A DNA stretch of 54,690 nucleotides from Streptomyces sioyaensis (GCF_004122735.1 NZ_SDIF01000041.1:1-54690); one strand, 5' to 3'; counted from the stretch's first letter, positions 15,745-24,560 are shown. Translations and numbers: made by a program. The notes: generated by a model from the letters alone, not told the origin.

Positions 15745-16562
15745 GAGTTCCTGTAGCTCTCTGCCGCCGACTCGATCAGAGCTAGGGATGCCTCCGGCGA
15801 CAATGCGGCGGCCCTGATGAGATCGTAAGTTGCCTGTGCCCGCTTCACCGTGGTGGGTTCGTCAACTAGTTGGCCCCAAAACATCCCCTCCGTATAGAGG
15901 GTTGGCGGTGCGTCCTCGAAGTCCATGAGCCTCATGGACTTGGACATGCCTGCATGAGCGCCTTGCGCGTAGGGAATCACCTGGATCAGCACCCGGCGGC
16001 TGTGCGCGAGGGCTGCGACGTGGTCCAACTGCTCGGCCATGCAGGCCGCTCCGCCGACCGGTGTTCGCAGCGCATGCTCGTGGATGATCGCCCAGTAGGT
16101 GGGATTCGCAGGGCCCTTCAGGACTTTGGCTCGTTCCAGTCGTGCGGCAATCCATCCGTCCAGCTCGTCGTCGGCAACGAAGGGGTTGTCCGCCAGCATC
16201 ACTGCGCGGATGTACGCCGCCGTCTGTAGCAAGCCCGGCACCAGCACGGAGTCGAATTCGCAGATCTTGATCGCGAGGGCTTCCAGCTCCGCGGCGGCTG
16301 CAAAGTAGTCCGTGAAGTTGGATGCGTTGATCAGCTTTCGCCACATCCGCTCGAAAAAGCCATCGGATTGCAGGACGCCATCGATCCGGATCGCCACATC
16401 CAGCTGCGGCTTCCGGATCGCCTGCTCGAACTGGCCGATGTAGCCGCCGGACACGAAGACCATCCCCCCAAGTGCCTCCTGGGTTAAGCCCGCGTCCTCC
16501 CGTCGCCGCTTGAGTTCCGTGCCCCAGAATTCCCACGCGGCCTGACGTGATGCGTTGGCCAT
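15741..16562 (-). CDS. XRE regulator with DUF5753 (WhiJ-like)
   Basis: DNA-binding regulator of 273 residues. The N-terminal helix-turn-helix is LKRRREDAGLTQEALGGMVFVSGGYIGQFEQAIRKP. The rest is a DUF5753 sensor-type domain with EFDSVLVPGLLQTAAYIRAVM and IHEHALRTPVGG. ATG 16562 has AAGGA 9 nt upstream; in-frame extensions to 16697 would cross the promoter region and are not supported. It forms a two-gene unit with the DUF397 gene. The 110-bp gap to the divergent small gene contains TCACT/AGTGA half-sites (16630-16653) that could be an autoregulatory site. Confidence 0.9.
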   Translation of the reverse strand: MANASRQAAWEFWGTELKRRREDAGLTQEALGGMVFVSGGYIGQFEQAIRKPQLDVAIRIDGVLQSDGFFERMWRKLINASNFTDYFAAAAELEALAIKICEFDSVLVPGLLQTAAYIRAVMLADNPFVADDELDGWIAARLERAKVLKGPANPTYWAIIHEHALRTPVGGAACMAEQLDHVAALAHSRRVLIQVIPYAQGAHAGMSKSMRLMDFEDAPPTLYTEGMFWGQLVDEPTTVKRAQATYDLIRAAALSPEASLALIESAAESYRNS

Positions 16563-16674
16563 GGCATTCGTCCTTTCTCTGCGCGCCCGTTGCAGTGTCG
16601 GCCCCCTTGCCCAGCCTAGTTCCGTAGCGTCACTCTCTGACTGCGAACAGTGAAACCCCTCACGGAAAGTGCGG

Positions 16675-16896
16675 ATGCTCATGCAGCAGCAGTTCAAGGA
16701 AGTGGAAGACGTGACGACGGAATTGCGGGAGGCGCTGGCCCGTGCGGGGGTGGTCCTCCCGTCGCTGCGTCCGGACCCCGTGTCGATCGCCCACCGCTAT
16801 CTGCCGCCACTCGTTGAGCTGGGGCGATGCTCGATGGACGTCGCCCGCAAGCTCACCGCCGCGCTGGCCGAGCCCTCCCGGGGCGACCGGGTCTGA
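16675..16896 (+). CDS. Small unknown protein upstream of recO
   Basis: A frame of about 73 residues with Streptomyces-like codon use: MLMQQQFKEVEDVTTELREAL, then a helical stretch ending in CSMDVARKLTAALAE. It is predicted soluble and helical, with no motif I recognise. GGAAAG precedes ATG 16675; GTG 16669 and ATG 16681 are alternative starts. It is divergent from the XRE gene and ends 48 bp before recO, so it may share a promoter with either. Real but function unknown. Confidence 0.6.
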   Translation: MLMQQQFKEVEDVTTELREALARAGVVLPSLRPDPVSIAHRYLPPLVELGRCSMDVARKLTAALAEPSRGDRV

Positions 16897-16944
16897 GGAC
16901 GGGCTGAGGGTCACCCGGTCCCGCCGATGCGCGAGAATGACGCC

Positions 16945-17691
16945 ATGAGTCTGTTCCGCGACGACGGCATCGTGCTGCGCACCCAGAAGCTGGGCGAGGC
17001 GGACCGGATCATCACGCTGCTCACCCGAGGCCACGGACGGGTTCGTGCCGTGGCCCGGGGGGTGCGGCGGACGAAGTCGAAGTTCGGGGCGCGGCTGGAG
17101 CCGTTTTCGCACGTCGACGTGCAGTTTTATGCGCGCGGCAGCGAGCTGATCGGGCGCGGGCTGCCGCTGTGCACGCAGAGCGAGACGATCGCGGCGTACG
17201 GCGGCGGGATCGTCACCGACTACGCCCGCTACACCGCCGGTACCGCGATGCTGGAGACCGCGGAGCGGTTCACCGATCACGAGGGCGAGCCCGCCGTGCA
17301 GCAGTATCTGCTGCTGGTCGGCGGGCTGCGGACGCTGGCCCGCGGGGAGCACGAGCCGCATCTGGTGCTGGACGCCTTCCTGCTGCGCTCGCTCGCGGTG
17401 AACGGTTATGCGCCGAGTTTCGACAGCTGTGCGCGGTGCGGAATGCCCGGTCCGAACCGGTTCTTCTCGGTTGCGTCGGGCGGTGTGACCTGCGGTGACT
17501 GCCGGGTGGCGGGGAGCGTCGTACCCTCCTCTGAAGCCATTGCGCTCCTGAGCGCGCTGCTGACCGGCGACTGGGAGACTGCGGACGCCTGTGAGGCCCG
17601 CCATGCCCGCGAGGGCAGCGGACTGGTCACGGCGTATTTGCACTGGCATCTGGAGCGGGGCCTGCGTTCCCTCCGGTACGTAGAGAAATAA
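16945..17691 (+). CDS. recO: DNA repair protein RecO
   Basis: Recombination mediator of 248 residues that, with RecR, loads RecA onto SSB-coated single-strand DNA. The N-terminal OB fold begins MSLFRDDGIVLRTQKLGEADRIITLLT with the usual GRVRAVARGVRRTKSKFG basic strand. A C4 zinc site (CARCGMP ... CGDC) lies in the C-terminal half, and it ends HLERGLRSLRYV. ATG 16945 is preceded by GAGA. It is about 95 bp upstream of uppS in the same orientation, a conserved pairing. Confidence 0.96.
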   Translation: MSLFRDDGIVLRTQKLGEADRIITLLTRGHGRVRAVARGVRRTKSKFGARLEPFSHVDVQFYARGSELIGRGLPLCTQSETIAAYGGGIVTDYARYTAGTAMLETAERFTDHEGEPAVQQYLLLVGGLRTLARGEHEPHLVLDAFLLRSLAVNGYAPSFDSCARCGMPGPNRFFSVASGGVTCGDCRVAGSVVPSSEAIALLSALLTGDWETADACEARHAREGSGLVTAYLHWHLERGLRSLRYVEK

Positions 17692-17705
17692 CGCAAGCGA
17701 CACCC

Positions 17706-17750
17706 CCCGACCCCCTCAAGACACCCCGAACACCCGACCCCCTCAAGACA
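17706..17750 (+). repeat. Two 18-bp direct repeats between recO and uppS
   Basis: CCCGACCCCCTCAAGACA occurs at 17706-17723 and 17733-17750, 27 bp apart, in an otherwise unremarkable spacer with strand-biased C content. Confidence 0.8.
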
Positions 17751-17787
17751 GCTCGACCGCACAAGACACATAGGAGACGTGGGCCGC

Positions 17788-18606
17788 ATGGCACGACGCG
17801 GGATTCTGGGCCGTAATCGACGTGAGTACGTGACGCCGGAGCCGCACCCTTCCGGTGCGCGGCCGCCGAAGATCCCCGGTGAGCTCGTCCCGAACCATGT
17901 CGCGGTCGTCATGGACGGCAACGGCCGGTGGGCCAAGGAGCGCGGGCTGCCGCGCACCGAGGGTCACAAGGTCGGCGAGGGCGTCGTCCTGGACGTCCTC
18001 AAGGGCTGCATCGAAATGGGCGTGAAGAATCTTTCGCTCTACGCCTTCTCGACGGAGAACTGGAAGCGGTCGCCCGAGGAGGTCCGCTTCCTGATGAACT
18101 TCAACCGCGATGTGATCCGCCGGCGCCGTGACGAGATGGACGCGCTGGGTATTCGTATCCGATGGGTCGGGCGGATGCCGAAGCTGTGGAAGTCCGTGGT
18201 GCAGGAGCTCCAGATCGCCCAGGAGCAGACCAAGAACAATGACGCGATGACGCTGTATTTCTGCGTGAATTACGGCGGGCGTGCGGAGATCGCGGATGCG
18301 GCGGCCGCCATCGCGGCGGATGTACGGGCCGGAAAGCTGGACCCGTCGAAGGTCAATGAGAAGACCGTCGCGAAGTACATGTACTACCCGGACATGCCGG
18401 ATGTGGACCTCTTCGTGCGGCCGTCGGGCGAGCAGCGGACCTCGAACTATCTGATCTGGCAGAGCGCTTACGCCGAGATGGTCTTCCAGGACATCCTGTG
18501 GCCGGACTTCGACCGGCGGAACCTGTGGGAGGCGTGCCTGGAGTACGCGAAGCGGGACCGCCGGTTCGGGGCGGCGCCGGTGGTGGAGGGCGAGTCCGCG
18601 ACGTAA
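17788..18606 (+). CDS. uppS: Isoprenyl (undecaprenyl-type) diphosphate synthase
   Basis: cis-Prenyltransferase of 272 residues making the polyprenyl-PP carrier for peptidoglycan and wall polymers. Motifs are VAVVMDGNGRWAKERGLPRTEGH (catalytic Asp and pyrophosphate-binding Arg/His), LYAFSTENWKR, and DLFVRPSGEQRTSNYLIWQSAYAE. ATG 17788 has GGAG 11 nt upstream; a GTG at 17779 is too close to that site. Actinobacteria often carry two such enzymes, so chain length (C50/C55) is not certain. A strong terminator follows. Confidence 0.96.
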   Translation: MARRGILGRNRREYVTPEPHPSGARPPKIPGELVPNHVAVVMDGNGRWAKERGLPRTEGHKVGEGVVLDVLKGCIEMGVKNLSLYAFSTENWKRSPEEVRFLMNFNRDVIRRRRDEMDALGIRIRWVGRMPKLWKSVVQELQIAQEQTKNNDAMTLYFCVNYGGRAEIADAAAAIAADVRAGKLDPSKVNEKTVAKYMYYPDMPDVDLFVRPSGEQRTSNYLIWQSAYAEMVFQDILWPDFDRRNLWEACLEYAKRDRRFGAAPVVEGESAT

Positions 18607-18649
18607 GGACGGCGGGTAACGGGCCCATGAGGCTCGTGAGGCTCATGAG

Positions 18650-18689
18650 AAGGGGGCCGGTGGTGTTCGGGCGAACGCCACCGGCCCCC
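18650..18689 (+). terminator. Terminator of uppS
   Basis: A stem of about 20 bp with one mismatch (18650-18669 with 18670-18689) and almost no loop, followed by TTTCCC. It also faces the convergent lipoprotein gene. Confidence 0.75.
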
Positions 18690-18708
18690 TTTCCCGTAGC
18701 CGTACCCG

Positions 18709-19284
18709 TCAGGAGTGCCAGATCTCGCGGAGGTGCGAGACGGCGCCGGAGCCGTTCAGGGTGAGCTCGTAGATGTCTCCCGAGCAGGCGAGCGGCGGCT
18801 TGACCTGGTCGTGCTTCAGGCAGGCGGTGAGGTGCCCGGAGAGCGTGGCGAGGGACACCGTGCGGTGGCCGGTCGCGCTCGTGGTCAGCTCGGCCGTGGC
18901 TCCCGCGGCCAGCCGGTACCGGCCGGCCTTGCCCGTTCCCGCGTATCCGCCGCCGTTGGGGTCGCAGGCGAACTGCGCCTCCTTGACGGACAGTCGGTCC
19001 CCGGCCGGCGCCCGGGTGACCTGCACCATCCGGTGCCCGTTGGCCAGCTTGGCCGGGGTGCAGTCGGACGACGGTTCCGGGTCGATCGGCAGGTCCTTCT
19101 GCCCGGCGGCGGAGGCCGTGGGGGACGGCTTGTCGCTCGGCGCGTCGGCCGGGGTGGACTCCGGTGACGGGGCGGAGGGCGCGCTCGCCCGGGAGGAAGC
19201 GGCCGGGTCCTCGCCCTTGCAGGACGTGAGCGTGGCCAGCGACGCGGCAAGGACGGCCGCGGTGAGCAGTCGGCGGGTGAACAT
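18709..19284 (-). CDS. Lipoprotein of the WXG/NlpC cassette
   Basis: A 191-residue lipoprotein: MFTRRLLTAAVLAASLATLTSC is a lipoprotein signal with lipobox LTSC (lipidated C22). A Ser/Pro/Ala-rich linker (about 25-60) leads to an extracellular domain with four Cys (SDCTP, FACDP, TACLK, LACSG), probably two disulfides. No family recognised. It lies 105 bp downstream of the NlpC/P60 gene on the same strand. Being surface-anchored beside a putative wall hydrolase, it may be its inhibitor or immunity partner; this is inference from position alone. Confidence 0.75.
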   Translation of the reverse strand: MFTRRLLTAAVLAASLATLTSCKGEDPAASSRASAPSAPSPESTPADAPSDKPSPTASAAGQKDLPIDPEPSSDCTPAKLANGHRMVQVTRAPAGDRLSVKEAQFACDPNGGGYAGTGKAGRYRLAAGATAELTTSATGHRTVSLATLSGHLTACLKHDQVKPPLACSGDIYELTLNGSGAVSHLREIWHS

Positions 19285-19389
19285 ACAGGCGTTCTCTCTC
19301 GTGTGCGGATCGGAGGCCGTGCGGGACGGACGCCGTACGGGCCGGGGGCCGTGCGGGCCGGCCGCCGCCCGGAGCGGAATCCGTGCGGG

Positions 19390-20436
19390 TCAGAGGCCGT
19401 TGCGGCGGTAGGGGACGTACGGCTTGCCGATCGACCTCTCGTGGGCGGCGTCGCCCGAGTAGTACGGGTACGGGATGACGTGGGAGACGGTGCCCTGGGA
19501 GCCGTTGTCCTCCAGGGCGATGTACTTCGTGTGCTCCTTGTCGGCCCAGCCGCCGAAGAGGACGGTGTGGTCGCCGGCGATCAGCGCGTCGCCCGGCTGG
19601 AGATCGTCCTTGGTGATCACGTGGGCGGTGTCGTTGCCCATCAGGCCGTAGGTGTTCAGGCCCGGCGGCTCCAGGCCCCAGGCGGCGGAGACGAAGCCCG
19701 AGCAGTCGTCGCGGTAGCCGTTGGTGGTGGCCGACTGGCTGTAGCCGATGCGGTGGTTCACCCGCTCCAGGGCGCGGTCGATGATGTCCTTGCGCTCGCC
19801 GGGCAGCCCGGAGGTGTCGGGGGCCGTCTCGACGCCCGCGCCGGTGGTGGTGTGGTGCTTGCCCGGCGACCAGGCGTCCCAGTCGCCCTTGGTGTCCCAC
19901 TTGCCGTCGCCGTGGCCCTGGGCGGGGGCCGGGCCGCCGGCGCCGCCGCCGGTGCTGCCGCCGCCACCGCCTGTGCCAGCGCCACCGCCTGCGCCGCCTC
20001 CGCCGCCACCGCCGTTCCCGCCTCCTCCGCCGCCGGTGTGGCCGGGCGAGGCGGGGGAGTCGTGCCGCGTGCGGTCCTTGATCTTCTTCAGCGCGTCTTC
20101 GATCTTCTTCTCGTTGGCCTCGTACTCGGCCTTGACCTTCTTGATCTTCTCGGCGTCCCCCGCCAGCTCCCCGAGCAGCTTCTTCTTGCTCTCCTCAAGG
20201 CGCTTGCTGACCTCGGCGATCTCCTTCACGTCCGCGAGCACCTGGTAGGCGATCCCGAAGCCGGGGAGTGACGCGAGCGGTGCCGCGGCGAGGTCGATCG
20301 AGGCCGCGGTGATCAGCGTCTCCTTGATCTCCCCCAGGTGCTGGTTGAGCTCCGCCATGCGCCGGCTGACCGAGTGCCAGTCCTTCTCGATCTTGGCGAG
20401 CTCCGCCATCTCGACACCGAATGTGTCGCCTGCCAT
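19390..20436 (-). CDS. Helical-domain NlpC/P60-type peptidase
   Basis: A 348-residue protein. Residues 1-125 are alpha-helical and highly charged (MAELAKIEKDWHSVSRRM..., KRLEESKKKLLGEL) with a W near the first helix, resembling WXG/LXG-type secretion domains. Residues 134-170 are a Gly/Ser linker. The C-terminal domain is NlpC/P60-like: catalytic Cys in RDDCSGFVSAAWG (C245), His in GDHTVLF (H290), and an acidic/polar third residue in ALEDNG. No Sec signal is present, which fits export with the WXG100-like neighbour by a type VII system. The likely substrate is peptidoglycan stem peptide; a toxin role is possible. Confidence 0.82.
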   Translation of the reverse strand: MAGDTFGVEMAELAKIEKDWHSVSRRMAELNQHLGEIKETLITAASIDLAAAPLASLPGFGIAYQVLADVKEIAEVSKRLEESKKKLLGELAGDAEKIKKVKAEYEANEKKIEDALKKIKDRTRHDSPASPGHTGGGGGGNGGGGGGGAGGGAGTGGGGGSTGGGAGGPAPAQGHGDGKWDTKGDWDAWSPGKHHTTTGAGVETAPDTSGLPGERKDIIDRALERVNHRIGYSQSATTNGYRDDCSGFVSAAWGLEPPGLNTYGLMGNDTAHVITKDDLQPGDALIAGDHTVLFGGWADKEHTKYIALEDNGSQGTVSHVIPYPYYSGDAAHERSIGKPYVPYRRNGL

Positions 20437-20580
20437 CCGAACAACCCCCGTGATGTGGTGGTGAACCGCGAAGAATCCGGCATGCCGGGCCCGGGTGTTC
20501 CGGGGGCGCCGGCTCCGTGAAGGTGAGCCCTGTGAATGCGGGCTCCGGCAGGGCCGGGCCCGTAAGAGAGTGACGGTCCG

Positions 20581-20937
20581 TCAGTAGACCTTGGAGAGCC
20601 GGTCGACCGACTCGCCCAGCGTGGTCAGATCGTCGGAGATCTGGTTCATCTCCTTGACGCGGCTGTGCGCGACGGCGACGAAGGCGTCGGAGGCCGGGCC
20701 GTGCCAGGAGAGCTTTCCGAGGGTGGAGTTGATGTCCTTGGTGAGGACGTCCAGCTCCTTGCTCAGCGCCTTCAGCTCGGCCGAAATCTTCTGCAGATCC
20801 GCCTCGCCGCCGCCGAACATCTGGGTCAGCGCCCAGTGCGCGATTTCGGCCGGCGCCATCAAGACGTCCTTGCCGACCTCGACCACATCGCCGACCAGCT
20901 TCGTGCCGTCGTCCCAGAGCTCGCCGAGAACGCCCAT
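20581..20937 (-). CDS. WXG100-like protein
   Basis: A 118-residue helical-hairpin protein. LSWHGPASDAFVAVA supplies the W-x-G turn (WHG) between two long helices, and the C-terminus is short and Tyr-ending (DRLSKVY). A loader helix region at the N-terminus (GELWDDGTKLVGDVVEVGKDVLMAPAEIAHWAL) is longer than in ESAT-6. ATG 20937 has a TAGGA/GGGG site upstream. It opens the three-gene cassette and is likely a secretion partner of the NlpC/P60 protein 144 bp downstream. No ESX machinery is in the window. Confidence 0.8.
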   Translation of the reverse strand: MGVLGELWDDGTKLVGDVVEVGKDVLMAPAEIAHWALTQMFGGGEADLQKISAELKALSKELDVLTKDINSTLGKLSWHGPASDAFVAVAHSRVKEMNQISDDLTTLGESVDRLSKVY

Positions 20938-21326
20938 TCCTACCCCCCGTGGTGTGCGCGTACAGCCGCGCTGATGGCTCGCCGAGAATACCACCAGCGT
21001 GTACCTGACAGCTTTTCTCGCGCGGGGTGAAACGGAAGCCGGAGCGGGCGGCCCAGGCGGCCTCACCCGGCAGGCCGGGGCGGCATTGCCGTGCAGGTCG
21101 GGACGGGTGCCACGAGTGGTGGGCGGAGCCGGCCGGGCAGCTCACGGAACCGGGCGCGGCCGCCCGCCGGACGTCCGAGACACCGACCGGGCCTCCGCAC
21201 CGAGACATCGAGAGAGCCGCCTGCGCACCGGAACACCGAACGGGCCGCCTCCGTAAGGAAGCGGCTCGATCGGCTGGTCATCGGCTCCAGGGGGTCGGCC
21301 CCTGGGCTTCTGCGGGTCCGGGTCGT
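20938..21326. other. Gap between the WXG100 cassette and zur
   Basis: This 389-bp stretch has no convincing gene: open frames here lack coding bias. It should contain the cassette promoter (close to 20940-21010, the AT-richest part). A CCAGGGG/CCCCTGG hairpin (21287-21305) lies 22 bp after the zur stop and may end the znu-zur transcript. Confidence 0.5.
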
Positions 21327-21755
21327 CTACTGCTTGTCGCCGGACGCCTCCGCGCACTCCCCGCAGGTCCCGAAGATCTCGATGGTGTGCGCGACGTCCC
21401 GGAAGCCGTGCTCCGCGGCGATCTGGTCGGCCCACTTCTCCACCGCGGGGCCCTCGACCTCGACGGCCTTGCCGCAGCTCCGGCACACCAGATGGTGGTG
21501 GTGATCGTCGGTGCTGCACCGGCGGTAGACGGCCTCGCCGTCGCTGGTGCGCAGCACATCGACCTCACCGGCGTCGGCGAGCGACTGCAGCGTGCGGTAG
21601 ACGGTGGTGAGCCCCACCGAGTCGCCACGGTGCTTGAGCATGTCGTGCAGCTCCTGTGCGCTGCGGAACTCGTCGACCTCGTCGAGTGCGGCCGACACCG
21701 CGGTCCGCTGCCGCGTCGACCGGCCGCGTACCGGAGATCCCGCGCTCGTCGCCAC
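21327..21755 (-). CDS. zur: Zinc uptake regulator Zur (Fur family)
   Basis: Zn(II)-dependent repressor of 142 residues. The winged helix is VDEFRSAQELHDMLKHRGDSVGLTTVYRTLQSLADAGEV. The metal sites show the HHHHLVCRSCG block and a C-terminal CGEC, making the C4 structural zinc site. Its position at the end of the znu operon supports Zur over Fur or Nur. The GTG start at 21755 has GGGAGG 5 nt upstream. A 131-bp gap from znuB may hold a second promoter. Targets would include the Zur-box-like palindromes before znuA. Confidence 0.93.
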   Translation of the reverse strand: MATSAGSPVRGRSTRQRTAVSAALDEVDEFRSAQELHDMLKHRGDSVGLTTVYRTLQSLADAGEVDVLRTSDGEAVYRRCSTDDHHHHLVCRSCGKAVEVEGPAVEKWADQIAAEHGFRDVAHTIEIFGTCGECAEASGDKQ

Positions 21756-21886
21756 CGTTGCCTCCCTAGGACGTCAGGACTTCCCCCTGCACGTGCGTCC
21801 TGCCATTGTGCCAGGTGATGACCGGCCCCCTGGGGGGACGCTTACACGCACATCTGTCTGCGCCCGCCGACGCCTCCTTGCCGAAC

Positions 21887-22786
21887 TCATCCGGCCACGC
21901 TCACATCGTCCGTGGCGCCGCGGCTGCCGGGTACCTCCAGGGTGCACCCGCGGGAGGCCTGTGCGGCATCCCTTGCGCGCTTTTTCGCGAGCGGCGCGGC
22001 GAGCGCGGTGAAGACCACGAACAGCCCGATGGCGAACAGCACGATCGTCGCGCCGGACGGCACATCGACGTAGTACGAGGTGGTGGTGCCCGTGACGGTG
22101 ACCGCGACCCCGATGGCGACGGCCGTGGCGAAGGTGACCGCGAAGCTGCGGCTGATCTGCTGGGCGGCCGCGACCGGGATCACCATCAGCGCGCTGACCA
22201 GCAGCAGGCCGACCACGCGCATGGCGACGGTGACGGTGACCGCGGCGGTGACCGCGACCAGCAGGTTGAGCAGCCGCACCGGCAGGCCGGTCACCCGGGC
22301 GAACTCCTCGTCCTGGCAGACGGCGAACAGCTGGCGGCGCAGCCCGACCGTGATCGCCAGTACCAGGGCGGCCAGTACGTAGATCGTCGTCATGTCCTGC
22401 GGCGAGACGGTGGTGATCGAGCCGAAGAGGTACGTCCCGAGGTTGGCGTTGGAGCCCGCGTCGGAGAGATTCATCAGCATCACACCGCCCGCCATGCCGC
22501 CGTAGAACAGCATGGCCAGTGCGAGGTCGCCGCGGGTCCTGCCGTACCAGCGGATCAGCTCCATGACGACGGAACCGGCGACGGCGACGGCGGTGGCGAC
22601 CCACACCGGGCTGGTGTTGAGCAGAAAGCCCAGGCCGACGCCGGTGAGCGCGACATGGCCGATGCCGTCGCCCATCAGGGCCTGGCGGCGCTGGACGAGG
22701 TAGATGCCGATGGCGGGGGCGGTGATGCCGACGATCAGGGCGGCGATCAACGCCCGCTGCATGAAGGCGTAGTCGAGGATCTCCAT
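21887..22786 (-). CDS. znuB: Zinc ABC transporter permease
   Basis: Integral membrane permease of 299 residues with about eight TM helices (ABC-3 family). Conserved elements are MGDGIGHVALTGVGLGFL near TM2 and the coupling-loop region DEEFARVTGLPVRLLN. Its ATG shares one base with the znuC stop (TGATG), so the two are coupled. The hydrophilic C-terminal 30 residues are longer than usual and Arg/Ser-rich. Confidence 0.95.
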   Translation of the reverse strand: MEILDYAFMQRALIAALIVGITAPAIGIYLVQRRQALMGDGIGHVALTGVGLGFLLNTSPVWVATAVAVAGSVVMELIRWYGRTRGDLALAMLFYGGMAGGVMLMNLSDAGSNANLGTYLFGSITTVSPQDMTTIYVLAALVLAITVGLRRQLFAVCQDEEFARVTGLPVRLLNLLVAVTAAVTVTVAMRVVGLLLVSALMVIPVAAAQQISRSFAVTFATAVAIGVAVTVTGTTTSYYVDVPSGATIVLFAIGLFVVFTALAAPLAKKRARDAAQASRGCTLEVPGSRGATDDVSVAG

Positions 22787-23565
22787 CAGCTCAGCAGCCC
22801 CGTCCGGATCGGTTCCGCGGCCGCGTCGGCGTGCGGGTGGACATGGTCATGGCCGGGCAGCGCGTGCTGGCCCACGGCCTCGGGCGGCGGGCCGTCGTGG
22901 ACCACGCAGCCGTCGCGCAGCACCACCGCGCGGTCGATCAGCGGCTCCAGCGGACCCAGCTCGTGCAGTACCAGCAGGACCGTGCTGCCGCGGCCGACCT
23001 GCTCGCGCAGTGCGGCGGCGAGCACCTCCTGGCTGGCCAGGTCGACGCCGGCCATCGGCTCGTCCATGATCAGCAGTTCCGGTTCGCCGGCCAGCGCCCG
23101 GGCGATCAGCACCCGCTGGTGCTGGCCGCCGGAGAGCGCGTTGACGGAGTCCTTGGCGCGGTCCGCCATGCCCACCAGCTCCAGGGCGCGGTGCACCGCG
23201 GCCCGGTCGGCCTTGCGCAGGATGCCCAGCTTCGTACGGGCCAGCCGGCCGGCCGTGACGACCTCGCGGACGGTGGCGGGCACCCCGCCGGCCGCGGTGG
23301 TGCGCTGCGGGACATAGCCGACCCGGGCCCAGTCGCGGAAGCGCCGGAACTCGGTGCCGAAGAGGGCCAGCTCGCCGCCGGTGAGCGGAACCTGGCCGAT
23401 CACGGACCGGACGGCGGTGGACTTGCCGGAGCCGTTGGCGCCGAGCAGCGCGACGACCTCGCCCGTGCGGACGGTGAGATCGACGCCGCGCAGTACGGGC
23501 CGGGCGCCCAGCGAGGCGGTGGCCCGGCGCAGGTCGATGACCGGTTCGGGGAGCGGATGGTTCAT
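22786..23565 (-). CDS. znuC: Zinc ABC transporter ATPase
   Basis: ATP-binding subunit of 259 residues: Walker A GANGSGKST, Q-loop YVPQRTT, signature LSGGQHQRV, Walker B LLIMDEP, H-loop LVLHE. A His-rich tail (GHDHVHPHADA) may sense or bind zinc in the cytoplasm. I chose ATG 23565 with GGAGG 5 nt upstream; the in-frame ATG 12 codons earlier lacks this. Lies 32 bp after znuA. Confidence 0.95.
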   Translation of the reverse strand: MNHPLPEPVIDLRRATASLGARPVLRGVDLTVRTGEVVALLGANGSGKSTAVRSVIGQVPLTGGELALFGTEFRRFRDWARVGYVPQRTTAAGGVPATVREVVTAGRLARTKLGILRKADRAAVHRALELVGMADRAKDSVNALSGGQHQRVLIARALAGEPELLIMDEPMAGVDLASQEVLAAALREQVGRGSTVLLVLHELGPLEPLIDRAVVLRDGCVVHDGPPPEAVGQHALPGHDHVHPHADAAAEPIRTGLLS

Positions 23566-23597
23566 GGTGACCTCCGTCGCGTGCGGTACGGGGTGCG

Positions 23598-24560
23598 TCA
23601 CTTGCTGCCCAGCGCCTTCTGGAGCGCGGCGAGGTTGGCCCGCTGCACACCGAAGTAGTCCCGGCCGCGGCTCTTGCCGGTGATCCCCTCAAGCGGGTCG
23701 AGGACATCGGTCTTCAGATGGAGATCGCCGGCCAGGGCCTTGGCGGTGGCCGGGTTGGCGATCGTCTCGAAGAAGACGGTGGAGACGTGGTGCTCCGCGG
23801 CGAGGGTGTGCAGGTCCCTGATGCGGTGGGCGCTGGGCTCGGCCTCCGGGTCGAGGCCGCTGATGGACTCCTCGGTCAGGCCGTAGCGCTCGGCGAGGTA
23901 GCCGAAGGCTGCGTGGGTGGTCAGGAAGGTGTCCGAGGAGCGCTTCTTCAGCCCGTCCCGGAATTCCTTGTTCAGGCCGTCCAGCTTCTTCACCAGTACG
24001 TCGGTGTTCTTCTGGAAGTCGGCCTTGTGGGCCGGGTCGGCCTGGGCGAGGGTCTTGTTGACGCCCTTGGCGACCTCGGCGTACTTCACGGGGTCGAGCC
24101 AGATGTGCGGGTCCTTGCCGCCCTCGGACTCGGAGTGGGAGTGGTTGTCGCCGGTGGTGTGGTGGTGGCCGTCGACCTCGGTGCCGTGCTTCTCCAGCGA
24201 GGTGAGGGCGGCGGCGTCGGCGACGTGCTTGGCGCCGGACTGGGCGACGGCGGCGTCCACGGCCGGCTGCAGGCCCTTGAGGTAGACGATCGCGCCGGAC
24301 TCGCCGAGCTGGCCGGTCTGCTTCGGGGTGAGCTCCAGGTCGTGCGGCTCGACGCCCGGCTTGGTGAGGTCGGTCACCTCGACGTGCTTCCCGCCGATCT
24401 GCTGGGCGAGGAATTCCATGGGATAGAAGGACGCCGTCACGCGCAGCTTGCCGTCCTCGGTGCGCGCACCGCTCGCGGGGGAGCAGGCGGAGAGGGCCAG
24501 CAGGCCGAGCACCGAGGCCCCGGCGAGGGCCGCAGTGATGATATGACGGCGTATGTTCAT
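23598..24560 (-). CDS. znuA: Zinc-binding lipoprotein ZnuA
   Basis: Cluster A-I substrate-binding protein of 320 residues. Lipobox LSAC follows a short signal (MNIRRHIITAALAGASVLGLLALSAC). Zn ligands are expected in LTKPGVEPHDLEL, in DPHIWLDP, and around THAAFGYLAERYG. Between them lies the typical His/acid-rich flexible loop (VDGHHHTTGDNHSHSES). I prefer ATG 24560, which may begin a leaderless mRNA: a Zur-box-like palindrome covers the positions immediately upstream, and ATGs at 24569 and 24578 would lie inside it. First gene of znuA-znuC-znuB-zur. Confidence 0.94.
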   Translation of the reverse strand: MNIRRHIITAALAGASVLGLLALSACSPASGARTEDGKLRVTASFYPMEFLAQQIGGKHVEVTDLTKPGVEPHDLELTPKQTGQLGESGAIVYLKGLQPAVDAAVAQSGAKHVADAAALTSLEKHGTEVDGHHHTTGDNHSHSESEGGKDPHIWLDPVKYAEVAKGVNKTLAQADPAHKADFQKNTDVLVKKLDGLNKEFRDGLKKRSSDTFLTTHAAFGYLAERYGLTEESISGLDPEAEPSAHRIRDLHTLAAEHHVSTVFFETIANPATAKALAGDLHLKTDVLDPLEGITGKSRGRDYFGVQRANLAALQKALGSK

